The translations under genes and the position numbers were made by a program. A DNA stretch of 41,666 nt from the IMG/VR virus record IMGVR_UViG_3300023082_000020, positions 1 to 41,666 of that record. One strand, written 5' to 3'. Under the pieces are notes generated by a model that was not told the origin of the DNA, made no database searches, and saw only the letters and a list, made by a program, of their open reading frames with translations. Positions 13,313-22,190 of the stretch are shown here, piece by piece. Position 1 is the stretch's first letter; each line of letters begins with the position of its first letter. The stretch comes from a virus.

Positions 13313-13728
13313 TTGCCTTGATTTTCGCGCTTCCTGTCATCTTTGCGATAGCTTTCCTACCGTTATGGCTTGGCCCGCTCATCGGTTGGCTCAAGATCCC
13401 CTCGCAGAAGCGCGACCCCAACGGCACCATCGTTCGCATGGTGATAAACCTGTTTGATCATAAGGGTTGGACCAATGACGGCTTCGTGTACAGGCACGTG
13501 ACAGGCGTTTCGATTTGGGTGGCCAATGACGATTATGGATTGGCGATAAACCTCGACGGTACTGATCCAAAACCAAGCAAGGGTCAGGTTGACCTAAACC
13601 CATATTGGCGAGGCAAGCTGTATGAGGCGATCCAGGCAGACAAAGCTAGATACAAGGCTGAGAAGCTGAGCGCTGGGATGGCGGAGTTCGCTGATAATGT
13701 TATCAAATTCGTTAGCAAGGGGTCTTGA
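13309..13728 (+). CDS. Membrane-anchored hypothetical protein
   Basis: GTG start in a GTGA overlap. A 139-residue protein with a hydrophobic N-terminus (residues 2-27, IALIFALPVIFAIAFLPLWL onward) and a long soluble part containing TIVRMVINLFDHKGW and VSIWVANDDYGLAINL, ending in a charged helix. It is probably anchored in the inner membrane with the remainder in the cytoplasm. No family recognised. Confidence 0.6.
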   Translation: MIALIFALPVIFAIAFLPLWLGPLIGWLKIPSQKRDPNGTIVRMVINLFDHKGWTNDGFVYRHVTGVSIWVANDDYGLAINLDGTDPKPSKGQVDLNPYWRGKLYEAIQADKARYKAEKLSAGMAEFADNVIKFVSKGS

Positions 13729-13729
13729 G

Positions 13730-13918
13730 ATGAGCGAATGGCAACCGATCGAAACTGCCACACCCAAGGACGACGAAGAGTTGCTGGTTTGGGCTAACGG
13801 GCAGGTGTATGTTGCCAACTTCTGGAACGGCATGAAGCCCAACAAGGAATGGTGGGTTCTAAACGAGTTCACCATTCAGCCGACACACTGGATGCCTCTC
13901 CCATCTCCTCCCCAATGA
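13730..13918 (+). CDS. DUF551-type small protein
   Basis: A 62-residue protein beginning MSEWQPIETATPKDDEELLV and ending THWMPLPSPP. The opening W-P-I..A.P and the closing THWMPLPxPP are the signature ends of DUF551, a family of small phage and prophage proteins with no known function. Length is normal. The stop overlaps the terminase large subunit start as ATGA. Confidence 0.8.
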   Translation: MSEWQPIETATPKDDEELLVWANGQVYVANFWNGMKPNKEWWVLNEFTIQPTHWMPLPSPPQ

Positions 13919-15450
13919 TCCTAACCACCGATCACATAAAGGCTGCAAGGGCTGAGTTGGCTAGGCGTAGCATGGTGGACTACGCCCGCTTCATAGAGGT
14001 TCCCGGCGCTCCTGTTGTCGAGGATGATGAGACTGAGAGCTTCCGGCCTGTCGAGACAGAACTAGCCCAGCATCATCGATTGATCCTTGAGGCCACAGAA
14101 CGTTGCATCAACCGCCACAGAGGGCGGACGATGCTGTTTCTGCCCCCAGGCTCAGCCAAGTCCACATATGCGACGGTGGTAGCTCCTACGCAGGCTATGG
14201 GCCGCATTCCCGGCTTCAAGGTGATTGTAGCGAGCTATGCAACGGACCTCGCCCGCAAGTTCGGCAGGCGGATGCGATCGATCGTCAAGCAACCAGCTTA
14301 TCGGGAGTTGTTCGGCACTGGCCTGAGTGACGATAGCAAAGCAGCGGAGGAATGGGCGCTTACCAACGGCTCGGAGTTCATGGGCGGCGGTATCTTGTCG
14401 GGTATCACGGGCAATCGTGCTGACTTCGTCGCCATTGATGATCCGGTTAAGGGCAGACAAGAGGCTGATTCCGCAGCGACACAGACCAGCACTATCAGTG
14501 CGTATCAGGAGGACATTCTAACCCGCCTGAAGCCCGGCGCCTCCTTGATGCTGACAATGACCCGCTGGAACGAGGCGGATCTAGCAGGGAGCATCCTGCC
14601 TGAAGGCTGGTCTGGTGAGAGCGGGATGATCGAGTGCCGCGATGGCGAGACGTGGGAAATCCTGTGCGTACCGGCCAAGGCCACACGACTAGACGATCCG
14701 CTTGGCCGCAAGCCCGGTGAGTATATCTGGCCTGAGTGGTTCGGCAGGGATCATTGGGCCACATTCGAACGCCTGCCTCGCACGTGGAGCGCACTCTATC
14801 AGCAACAGCCTTCGCCGGACACAGGCGACTATTTCAAGCGTGAGTGGCTAATTCCCGTCGAAACCCAGCACATTCCCCCGCTGGAAACGATGATGGTCTA
14901 TGGAGGATCGGACTATGCGGTTACGGCTGATGGAGGAGACTACACGGTCCATTCAGTGGTGGGTGTGGCTAACGATGGGCGCATGTATCTTCTGGACCTT
15001 TGGCGGGCTCAGGCCAGTTCAGACGTTTGGGTGGATAGTTTCTGCAATTTGGTGAGAAAATGGAAGCCTATTGGCTGGGCGGAGGAAACAGGGCAGATCA
15101 AATCAGGCGTAGGCCCGTTCCTCGTCAAGCGCATGATTGAGAGCGAGAGTTTCGTAGCGCGTGAGCAGTTCCCCACCAGAGGGGACAAGGCAATCCGTGC
15201 ACAGGCTATTCGGGGCAGGATGGCACAACAGGGGCTTCACTACCCACGCGATGCACCTTGGGCTAGCGACTTCATCAGTGAGCTTATGAGCTTCCCGGTC
15301 GGGGTTCACGACGATCAGGTTGACGCGGTTGGATTGTGTGGCCAGCTCATGGATCGAATGTCCTCTGGTAATGCCCCCAAGGAACGTGCTAGGGTAGTTC
15401 CGCGTGGTGCGATTGTGCCGCCTCCGATTGCACAGGGACGTAGGCGTTGA
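13915..15450 (+). CDS. terL: Terminase large subunit
   Basis: A 511-residue packaging motor; start at 13915 by ATGA overlap with the DUF551 gene. ATPase domain: Walker A FLPPGSAKST (75-84), Walker B FVAIDDP with D175-D176, and a coupling stretch near TMTRWNEADLAG. Nuclease domain: GGSDYAVTADGGD (D333), WAEET (E390) and GVHDDQVDAVG (D466, D470). It pumps DNA into the prohead through the portal and cuts the concatemer. The P-loop with Ala before Lys (GSAKST) is seen in P22-like and related terminases. Portal follows immediately. Confidence 0.95.
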   Translation: MILTTDHIKAARAELARRSMVDYARFIEVPGAPVVEDDETESFRPVETELAQHHRLILEATERCINRHRGRTMLFLPPGSAKSTYATVVAPTQAMGRIPGFKVIVASYATDLARKFGRRMRSIVKQPAYRELFGTGLSDDSKAAEEWALTNGSEFMGGGILSGITGNRADFVAIDDPVKGRQEADSAATQTSTISAYQEDILTRLKPGASLMLTMTRWNEADLAGSILPEGWSGESGMIECRDGETWEILCVPAKATRLDDPLGRKPGEYIWPEWFGRDHWATFERLPRTWSALYQQQPSPDTGDYFKREWLIPVETQHIPPLETMMVYGGSDYAVTADGGDYTVHSVVGVANDGRMYLLDLWRAQASSDVWVDSFCNLVRKWKPIGWAEETGQIKSGVGPFLVKRMIESESFVAREQFPTRGDKAIRAQAIRGRMAQQGLHYPRDAPWASDFISELMSFPVGVHDDQVDAVGLCGQLMDRMSSGNAPKERARVVPRGAIVPPPIAQGRRR

Positions 15451-17843
15451 ACGAAGGCGATCAGCATCAAGCCTCGGATGGCCTAATTGACCCCGCCAAG
15501 CCCAAAGACTCGTCTGTCATTCTGGACGCCATCTCGCACGCCGAGAAAGAGTTTCGCGACTACAACGAGATGTGCCGCAGGGTAGACAACATCTACTCCG
15601 CACGCGAGGCTCTGTCATCGTCCGTAACGGGCATGTTCACGGATCAGGACTACGACACGTTCTGGGCGTCGATGGAGATCCTGAAGCCCGCGATCTACGC
15701 CAAGGCGCCACAGGTCATCGCCAAGCCACGTTTCTCCGACGCTACGGCTACAGACAAGGTTGTGGCTGAGCTTATCGAGAGAGTTGTTAACAGCGAGTTC
15801 GAACGCAACGGCATCGACATGCATCTACGTGAGGTGCGTGATGACCTAGCCCTCAACAATCGCGGGGTGCTGCGGGTCACTTACGAAGCGGAAGGGGGTG
15901 AGAAGCGGATTTGCGTCGATCACGTTGACCGTCTGGACTTTCTACACGAACCAGTAAGGTACTGGCCTGAGTTGGGCTGGGAGGCTGTCCGTGCGTGGAT
16001 GACCGAAAAGCAGATGGCCAAGCGGTTCAAGAAGCTTGATCCTGCCGTGATCCGTCGCGCTGGTTTCGTCACCAGACAGGACCGTGAGGATGACGAGCCA
16101 ACGGACAGCGCCAAGGCTCCTGTATGGGAAGTGTGGAGCAAGACGGACAACAAAGTATATTGGGTAACTGAGGGCATCGATGTCATACTCGACGAGGTTG
16201 AGCCCCACCTGAGTCTCCGTGACTTTTTCCCCTGTCCGCGCCCTGCCTACGGGACGACACGCCGCCGCACGCTTATCCCCATTCCAGATTATGTTCGGTA
16301 TGCATCTCACCTAGACCAGATCAACGTCCTAACGTCGCGCATATACACTCTGCTTGATCGGTGTCGGGTTCAGGGGCTTGTCCCTGCCGGTGGGGATATC
16401 TCCGAAGCTATCCAGACTGCGATGGCATCCACCGATGACATGATGCTCATTCCCGTTCCTGGCGCTGCCATGCAGAACGGGGGTGAGTTCGTTCAGTGGC
16501 TCCCGATCGACGTTATCGCCAATACCATCACCGGGCTCATCACAGCACGGACACAGCTATTCTCCGACTTCGATCGTCTGTCTGGCATTTCGGACATCAT
16601 GCGTGGTGAGACTGAGGCACAGGAAACCCTAGGCGCCCAGCGGATCAAGACGCAGTACGGGTCTGTACGGGTCAAGGATAAGACGGAGGAGATCGTTCGT
16701 CTCGCTCGCGACGTGGCTCGGGTCGCAGTAGAGATTATCTGCGACAAGTTCGATAAAGACACTCTGCTTGAAATAAGCCAGATGACCATTCCCTCTAAGC
16801 GGGACGTGGAAAAGGATCTGGCGGGGATCAAGAAAGCGGCCGGCGAGGAGCTTAAGGCTCTGACCGAGAAGGCCAAGGAAGCTGCACAACAGGCTCAACA
16901 GTCGGGGCAACAGGTCGATCCGGCACAGGCTCAGCAGATGTTCCAACAGGGGCAACAGCAGATTGCCGAGAAGTATGCACCTGACCTTCAGCGGCTAGCT
17001 AACACGGTCGTTATCGAAGACGTGATGGACATTATCAAGGATAAGCGGGATCGCGCCTTGGTCGTGGATATCGAGACGGATTCTACCGTGATGGTGGACG
17101 AGATGGCTGAGAAGCAGGCAAGCTCCGAGATGCTTCAGGCGGTTACAGGCGCGTTTTCTGCCTTTCCGCAGTTTGCTGTGATGGGTGAGCAAGGGGTTAA
17201 ATTCTTCGGCGCCGTCGTCAATCATGCCCTCCTGCCATTCACGCGGGGTAATCGTGTCATTCAGTCCCATCTAGACGAGCTTATCGAGAACGCACCCGAG
17301 ATTGCCGAGAAGATGCAGGCACAGCAGGGCGATCAGGGTACGGAGGAGCTAGCTAAGGCACAGCAGACCCTCGCGGACGCTGAAATGGCCAAAGCCCAAG
17401 CGGCTATGAAAGGTGTTGAGGCCAAGGCTCAGCTCGACCAAGCCACTAGCCAGATCAAGATTGCCGAGTTGCAGGGCAAGCAGCAAGACGCGCAGACCAA
17501 GGCTCAACAGGAGAATGACAAGCTCCAGCTTCAGCTAGCCGACGCGACCACCAAGGCGCAGATGGCACAGGAGAAGCAGCAGGCTGATATTGATTATCTG
17601 ACGGCCCAAACAGCCAAGATCCTCAACTCCATCGGGCTTGATGAACGCAAGCAGCAGTTGAGCGAGTATCAGGCGGCTAGCAATGAGCAGGCGCGTGTGG
17701 TAGATCAGCAGCAGCAAGCCGTCTCGTCCGATAGAGACGCGGTTCGGGCTGATCGTAGCGAAGACAGGGCAGACAGGGGGCAGCAGCACTCGGAGGCCAC
17801 GTCGGAGCGTGATTTCGAATTGCGGTCTAAGGAACCTGAGTGA
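15447..17843 (+). CDS. Portal protein, P22-like, with TTG start
   Basis: A 798-residue protein starting at TTG 15447, which overlaps the terminase stop as TTGA. The N-terminal two thirds contain the P22/podovirus portal-type core (FRDYNEMCRRVDNIYSAREA; DYDTFWASMEILKPAIYAK; LSGISDIMRGETEAQETLGA with the following QRIKTQYGS). From about residue 450 on it is coiled coil, very rich in Gln, Ala, Lys and Glu, corresponding to the long portal barrel of P22-type phages. It forms the dodecameric ring for DNA entry. The Gln-rich end is unusually long and repetitive. Confidence 0.85.
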   Translation: MNEGDQHQASDGLIDPAKPKDSSVILDAISHAEKEFRDYNEMCRRVDNIYSAREALSSSVTGMFTDQDYDTFWASMEILKPAIYAKAPQVIAKPRFSDATATDKVVAELIERVVNSEFERNGIDMHLREVRDDLALNNRGVLRVTYEAEGGEKRICVDHVDRLDFLHEPVRYWPELGWEAVRAWMTEKQMAKRFKKLDPAVIRRAGFVTRQDREDDEPTDSAKAPVWEVWSKTDNKVYWVTEGIDVILDEVEPHLSLRDFFPCPRPAYGTTRRRTLIPIPDYVRYASHLDQINVLTSRIYTLLDRCRVQGLVPAGGDISEAIQTAMASTDDMMLIPVPGAAMQNGGEFVQWLPIDVIANTITGLITARTQLFSDFDRLSGISDIMRGETEAQETLGAQRIKTQYGSVRVKDKTEEIVRLARDVARVAVEIICDKFDKDTLLEISQMTIPSKRDVEKDLAGIKKAAGEELKALTEKAKEAAQQAQQSGQQVDPAQAQQMFQQGQQQIAEKYAPDLQRLANTVVIEDVMDIIKDKRDRALVVDIETDSTVMVDEMAEKQASSEMLQAVTGAFSAFPQFAVMGEQGVKFFGAVVNHALLPFTRGNRVIQSHLDELIENAPEIAEKMQAQQGDQGTEELAKAQQTLADAEMAKAQAAMKGVEAKAQLDQATSQIKIAELQGKQQDAQTKAQQENDKLQLQLADATTKAQMAQEKQQADIDYLTAQTAKILNSIGLDERKQQLSEYQAASNEQARVVDQQQQAVSSDRDAVRADRSEDRADRGQQHSEATSERDFELRSKEPE

Positions 17844-18265
17844 TGGCATATCCCGGTGGCGCACCTGTAACGATTGTAGGCGGACAGGCTGGTGGCGCTT
17901 CGGCTGGATCGACAGCTAACCCTTTCGTAACCAGCGGGACTACGGGCGGAACATCGTCTGCCCCTACGTTTCAACGTGAGGTCGGCGCTCCCACGATTGC
18001 CACTCAGCAGGCCGCTACTTCGATTTCCCCAGCAGCCGCAACCCTGATCGTTCCCGCCCGCGCTGGCCGTAGGGCTGTCACGATTTCCAACATCACCGGC
18101 ACGCAGCCTTGCTACCTTGTGGCTTCTGCGATCACGACGGGCACCACGACGGGTTTCTTCGTTGCCGGCACAGTTGGCGCTACGACCTCGATCGGCACGG
18201 CGGCAGCTATCTACGCCACCTCGCCTACCGCAGCACAGACCCTCTCGTACATCGAGACGTTCTAA
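17843..18265 (+). CDS. Small Gly/Ala/Thr-rich structural protein
   Basis: A 140-residue low-complexity protein; ATG 17843 preferred, with AAGGA upstream (GTG 17840 is possible). The first half is Gly/Ser/Thr-rich (VGGQAGGASAGSTANPF); the second half is beta-rich (RAGRRAVTISNITGTQPCYL, TGFFVAGTVGATTSIG) and resembles small phage head or tail decoration proteins. It is coupled to the portal in front and to the tail protein behind. Probably a virion component; the exact place is unknown. Confidence 0.55.
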   Translation: MAYPGGAPVTIVGGQAGGASAGSTANPFVTSGTTGGTSSAPTFQREVGAPTIATQQAATSISPAAATLIVPARAGRRAVTISNITGTQPCYLVASAITTGTTTGFFVAGTVGATTSIGTAAAIYATSPTAAQTLSYIETF

Positions 18266-18726
18266 TGGTAGATAGTGTCTCCTACGCACCGCCGCCCATC
18301 AATCAGCCGCTCTACACGATGGCGACGATACCGCCTGCGGCTGACTATAAGCAGCAGTTCGTGCAAGTGAGTGATGCTCCGGGCGTTGGCGCTGGCCTGA
18401 TGTATTCGGACGGGAATGTCTGGCGTGGCATCTCGTTCTCGGCACAGAAGGTCCGGGTACAGACGGCTGCTGACGGAACCTATACGTGGGTATATCCAAC
18501 TCCTTTTGCGACGGGCAATATCCCTAAGATTTTCGTCGTGGCTGAAGGTGGCGCAGGCGTTACCGATGTCATCAATGCTCAGACGGATGGCCCTCCTACC
18601 GCTACGCAATGCAAGATCCGGGTGACTCGTACTCAGCAATCCGCTGTTGCCCTCCTTGGTCTGACCATCCTTTCCGTTCCCGCTAGCGTTGGTGCGACGT
18701 GGGTTAGCATAGTGGCGCTTCAGTAA
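18265..18726 (+). CDS. Virion protein with fibre-like C-terminal domain
   Basis: A 153-residue protein starting at 18265 by TAATG overlap. After a Pro-rich front comes a beta-rich C-terminal part (VRVQTAADGTYTWVYPTPF, IPKIFVVAEGG, then KIRVTRTQQSAVALLG) of the kind found at the tips of phage fibres and in small receptor-binding domains, where YTWxYPTPF-like strands recur. It ends with VGATWVSIVALQ. Together with the next two genes it forms a host-recognition block between portal and scaffold. Role inferred. Confidence 0.55.
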   Translation: MVDSVSYAPPPINQPLYTMATIPPAADYKQQFVQVSDAPGVGAGLMYSDGNVWRGISFSAQKVRVQTAADGTYTWVYPTPFATGNIPKIFVVAEGGAGVTDVINAQTDGPPTATQCKIRVTRTQQSAVALLGLTILSVPASVGATWVSIVALQ

Positions 18727-18974
18727 TGGCAACAGGCAACGCAAAGCGACTGGTTGAGATGGGCGTACCCCCGCGCCTTGCGGTTGAGATTGCCGGCCAG
18801 ATCACTGCCAGCACCGGCAACAAGCGGCGGTTGGTGGAGTTAGGATCTATGGAAGGGCAGGCGGGCATAATGGCGGCGGCTGTGGTTTCACACACCGTTA
18901 ACCGCACAAAACTGGTTGAGTCTGGCATGATCCCGCGTGTAGCCCGTGAGTTCGCCACGCAAATCGCATCGTAG
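18726..18974 (+). CDS. 82-aa protein made of three LVExG repeats
   Basis: The whole protein consists of three repeats of about 26 residues beginning near residues 7, 33 and 60: KRLVEMGVPPRLAVEIAGQI, then KRRLVELGSMEGQAGIMAAA, then TKLVESGMIPRVAREFATQI. The same three-repeat unit forms the first 81 residues of the next gene product. It may be a free copy of the domain that docks the esterase to the virion, or a partner that assembles with it. Starts by TAATG overlap. The repeat has no function known to me. Confidence 0.7.
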   Translation: MATGNAKRLVEMGVPPRLAVEIAGQITASTGNKRRLVELGSMEGQAGIMAAAVVSHTVNRTKLVESGMIPRVAREFATQIAS

Positions 18975-18982
18975 GAACTGAT

Positions 18983-21496
18983 ATGGCCGCTGTAGCAAAA
19001 CGCTTCGTTGAGATGGGGGTTGTTCCCCGGCTAGCGGTTGAGCTTAGCGCGCAGATTAACTCTGGCGTTGGCAACCGGCGTCGGTTGGTGGAGCTTGGCG
19101 TGCCAGGGATTGCCGCCAAGCTGATCGTTGCGGGCATCACGGCGGGTAGTGTCAGTCGTGGCAAGCTGGTAGAGGCTGGGATTGTCCCCCGCGTTGCTCG
19201 CGAGATTATGGCAGCCATAGGCGGGGTGGCGCCGGTCGTTCCCAACATCCTCCCAACGGCTGCCATAAACGATTTCGCCCTAACGAGTGCCGCTTCCTCA
19301 CCGGGCAACATCGATCTTGGCACGCTAGCATTGCCCGCTGGCGATTGGGTGATGGGTTTGGCGTTATTTATGCCGACAGCCGGCCTAACGATCGACCGTC
19401 CCATTCTTTCGCTGGGAACGGCGTCAGACACCATTACTAGCAGTGCTGGCAATCTGCACATAATGTTCCCAAAGACGAGTTCTACGGGAGTGGGTGTTGC
19501 CGACGCCACTACTAATTCGCTTGTCCTGTCGGGGCGAGATGACGCCAATGTGTGGCTTCCCACCTCGACGGCGACGAACCGGAGAGCTAACACGTATTTT
19601 GGCGGCACCAATGTTCCGTATATCCAAGGCCCCAGCAACGAGCCTCGCAATGTAAAGACATTGGTTGTGGTTCAGAAAATCAACAATGTCATTCAGTTTT
19701 GGGCTGTCACCCCCGGCCGCACGGCGCTGCTCCACGACTATATCGGGTCCACCTTCGGCGCGGTTGCTGCCAAGCAGTTGTTCCTCAACAAGCTGAACCG
19801 CGTCACGACGGCCACCTATCCGAACAGCGACAGCACGACCTATCAAAGGTTCTTTTTCGCGGGCGGCAAGACTCTGACGGCGCTTCAGATGGAGGCCATT
19901 CACGCTGGCGTTGATCCACGTCAGTATATCGCGTTTGACGCCTCGAATGGCGATCGTCTGGTGGCCTTTCAGGGCGCAACCGGAACCGCAGTCCCCGATC
20001 TCGTCGGAAATGGCAGCTACACGATCAACGGCACGTGGACGGCTGCTGCTGGCGGCATCATTCCAACGACCGTCATTGCCGACCAACCCCGCGTGCAGCT
20101 TGAAGGGCGTGGCCAACTGATCCAGCGTACAGGTGTTAGCTCCGACCTGACGTTGCGTGGCACTATGACCGGTGTGGACGATGATGTTTATATCCGCATC
20201 ACAGATACGACAGAAACCACAGTCTACAAAGATTACACGAAAATCGCGGCTTCCTCTGGGGGCTTGTGGTCTGGCACGATCACGGGTGCCCCCGGTGCTG
20301 CGCTTGCTAACTTGCGCATTACGGGTCGTAAAGGGTTGGCCGGTACGCCATTCCCAATCGATAATTTCGTTTTGATTGGTGAATTTATCGATCTTGTAGG
20401 ACAGTCCATCTCGGAACAGATGCGCGTTCCTGGTGATACGCCCAGCACTCGCACAGCATCTGGCCCCAACGCAGCGTTTCTCTCTTTCTTCTCACGTTCG
20501 CGGAGCCTTGGCGGAAGCGTACAGAGCCTTCAGCGGCGTGGGTGGAACAAGTCTGCCACGGGCGGGCCGGGTGAGGTTTACATGGCTGATGCCTTGGCAA
20601 CCGCGCTTAACTGTCCAGTGGGAATCAGCGTCTCGGCTGTTTCCGGTAGCCCGACAAGTGTATGGTCGCCGGGCTCATCGGTGTGGGCTGACTTCGTTGA
20701 CACATGGCAGCGGCAAAAGCCGGGCTACCTCGTTTGGCAGCAAGGCCAAGGCGATCTCGGCACGTTGTACGCCACTTATCAGACGTTCCTTGACGGGTTC
20801 TATGCCAACACGAAGGCAGCGTTTGATGCATCCAGCCCGAACTGGAAACTCATCATTGGGCCGCTCAACTCGTCTGGCGACAACACGGCTGGTGCGGTTG
20901 CATGGCAGAACATCCGCACGGCACAGCGCGATTGGGCAGACGCAAAGTCGCTCGTCGATCCTCGGGTGCTGATGGGCGGCAATCTCACCTTCATGACGCT
21001 GGTGGATACCATCCACGAAACGTCTAGCGTGACGGGCTCGGGTTTCCTTGGTGGTATGCTGGCGCAGGACATCGTATTCCTAGCCACTGGCGGCTTCTCT
21101 GCGGCAGGTCCGAAGGCGGTAAGCTCCGTCTGGGACAACACGGCGAAGACGCTGACGGTCACGTGGGCGCAGAACGGCGGAACGGGTCTGACCACGCGGA
21201 AGGCGGGCGACATCACCGGTTTTACCTACAGCGTCAACGGGTTCGCGAATGCCATCACCGCAGACAGCGCCGTTGTCGGGACGGGGAATACGACGGTCCA
21301 CACGTTCACGACCGCCGCCCCCTCGACCAAGCCAACCCTGCGCTATCAGTACGGGTTCCCAGGCGGCGCCGTCACTCCGCTTACGTCAGACGGGTACACA
21401 CCATCGGTAGACAATCCGCTACTTGATAACCGTGCGCGGCTCGTCACACCTGCGCAGGGCTATCCGGCGATGTTTACCAGCGTGGATCTGACGTGA
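18983..21496 (+). CDS. Tail-associated SGNH esterase (deacetylase-type depolymerase)
   Basis: An 837-residue protein. Residues 6-81 are three LVExG repeats like those of the preceding gene. A beta-rich middle (about 85-465) resembles a lectin or jelly-roll section. From residue 468 an SGNH hydrolase domain is visible: block I DLVGQSIS with nucleophile S475, block III WQQGQGD (D591), and the C-terminal D675-x2-H678 (DTIHE). A C-terminal beta domain follows. SGNH proteins on phage tails remove acetyl groups from surface polysaccharides. The location between portal and scaffold is unusual for such a gene. Confidence 0.75.
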   Translation: MAAVAKRFVEMGVVPRLAVELSAQINSGVGNRRRLVELGVPGIAAKLIVAGITAGSVSRGKLVEAGIVPRVAREIMAAIGGVAPVVPNILPTAAINDFALTSAASSPGNIDLGTLALPAGDWVMGLALFMPTAGLTIDRPILSLGTASDTITSSAGNLHIMFPKTSSTGVGVADATTNSLVLSGRDDANVWLPTSTATNRRANTYFGGTNVPYIQGPSNEPRNVKTLVVVQKINNVIQFWAVTPGRTALLHDYIGSTFGAVAAKQLFLNKLNRVTTATYPNSDSTTYQRFFFAGGKTLTALQMEAIHAGVDPRQYIAFDASNGDRLVAFQGATGTAVPDLVGNGSYTINGTWTAAAGGIIPTTVIADQPRVQLEGRGQLIQRTGVSSDLTLRGTMTGVDDDVYIRITDTTETTVYKDYTKIAASSGGLWSGTITGAPGAALANLRITGRKGLAGTPFPIDNFVLIGEFIDLVGQSISEQMRVPGDTPSTRTASGPNAAFLSFFSRSRSLGGSVQSLQRRGWNKSATGGPGEVYMADALATALNCPVGISVSAVSGSPTSVWSPGSSVWADFVDTWQRQKPGYLVWQQGQGDLGTLYATYQTFLDGFYANTKAAFDASSPNWKLIIGPLNSSGDNTAGAVAWQNIRTAQRDWADAKSLVDPRVLMGGNLTFMTLVDTIHETSSVTGSGFLGGMLAQDIVFLATGGFSAAGPKAVSSVWDNTAKTLTVTWAQNGGTGLTTRKAGDITGFTYSVNGFANAITADSAVVGTGNTTVHTFTTAAPSTKPTLRYQYGFPGGAVTPLTSDGYTPSVDNPLLDNRARLVTPAQGYPAMFTSVDLT

Positions 21497-21569
21497 GGAT
21501 GGAGCGTGGTGGTATTCGGCACTAGCCTTGCATTGAAGCGTTTAACCAATTCCTGTAAGGAGAGTAGAC

Positions 21570-21854
21570 ATGACCAAGCACAAACAGACCAGCACGTCGG
21601 ACGCCATCCAGAAGCTTCAAGAAAAGGATGCTGAGCCCAACAATGAGAGCGCACGGACGAATGAGATCCTTGCCGCTCGCGATGGTGGTTCGGACGTCGA
21701 TCCTGTGAAGCTGTCCCTGGAGGCCAACGATCCTTCCAAGTCGCGTTCGGCCTATACCAGCGAAGACAGCGGGTTCAACGAGGATCTGGACCGTGACGAC
21801 ACGCCTATCCCGACCAAGGACGGCGGCGGTCAGACCAAGGCGGTAAACAAGTAA
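21570..21854 (+). CDS. Small acidic, probably disordered protein
   Basis: A 94-residue protein with AAGGAGAG ahead of the ATG, made largely of Asp, Glu, Ser, Thr, Lys and Asn (MTKHKQTSTSDAIQKLQEKD, and near the end EDLDRDDTPIPTKDGGG). Likely unfolded. It lies just before the scaffold, so it may be a minor capsid or scaffold-associated protein. The 73 bases upstream hold only its ribosome site; I see no convincing promoter. Its stop and the next start overlap as TAATG. Confidence 0.6.
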   Translation: MTKHKQTSTSDAIQKLQEKDAEPNNESARTNEILAARDGGSDVDPVKLSLEANDPSKSRSAYTSEDSGFNEDLDRDDTPIPTKDGGGQTKAVNK

Positions 21855-22189
21855 TGGCGATGGCGCGCGACGAATGGCTTGCCCTGTGGTCGATCCCTCC
21901 AGAAATGGCGGATGATGCATGGGCTGAAAAGCAGGATTTCGACGCGCGCCACATCACCTCGGCAATGGTTATCTCGGATTACATAGATCCGGTGTTGAGC
22001 CACGCTAACGGCAAGATGTACGACAGCAAGTCTGGCCTGTACGCCTCCTACCTCCCCAGCGGCAACCCACAGGGAGAGCGGTACGAGTGTATCGGTGAAA
22101 AGGTAGCTGCGCCGTTCGAACGCAAGCAATCAAGCAGGGAAGAACGTATGCAAGCAGTCAAGCGCACCCTTGATGGGATGGGGATCTAA
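21854..22189 (+). CDS. Conserved phage hypothetical protein, 111 aa
   Basis: Begins MAMARDEWLALWSIPPEMAD. The middle has SHANGKMYDSKSGLYASYLPS and a following GERYECIGEKV, resembling small conserved phage proteins between portal and scaffold that carry an NGKxYDSKS block. Function unknown; its place beside the scaffold suggests a morphogenesis role. TAATG-coupled to the previous gene. Confidence 0.6.
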   Translation: MAMARDEWLALWSIPPEMADDAWAEKQDFDARHITSAMVISDYIDPVLSHANGKMYDSKSGLYASYLPSGNPQGERYECIGEKVAAPFERKQSSREERMQAVKRTLDGMGI

Positions 22190-22190
22190 C

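Noticed and set aside
18898-19650. 250-residue minus-strand frame
   Set aside because: Antisense to the repeat protein and esterase; its composition mirrors the coding strand and it has no ribosome site or neighbours in the same direction.
21497-21569. Possible promoter before the acidic protein gene (TTGCAT at 21528-21533)
   Set aside because: No -10 box at suitable spacing; only the ribosome site is convincing.
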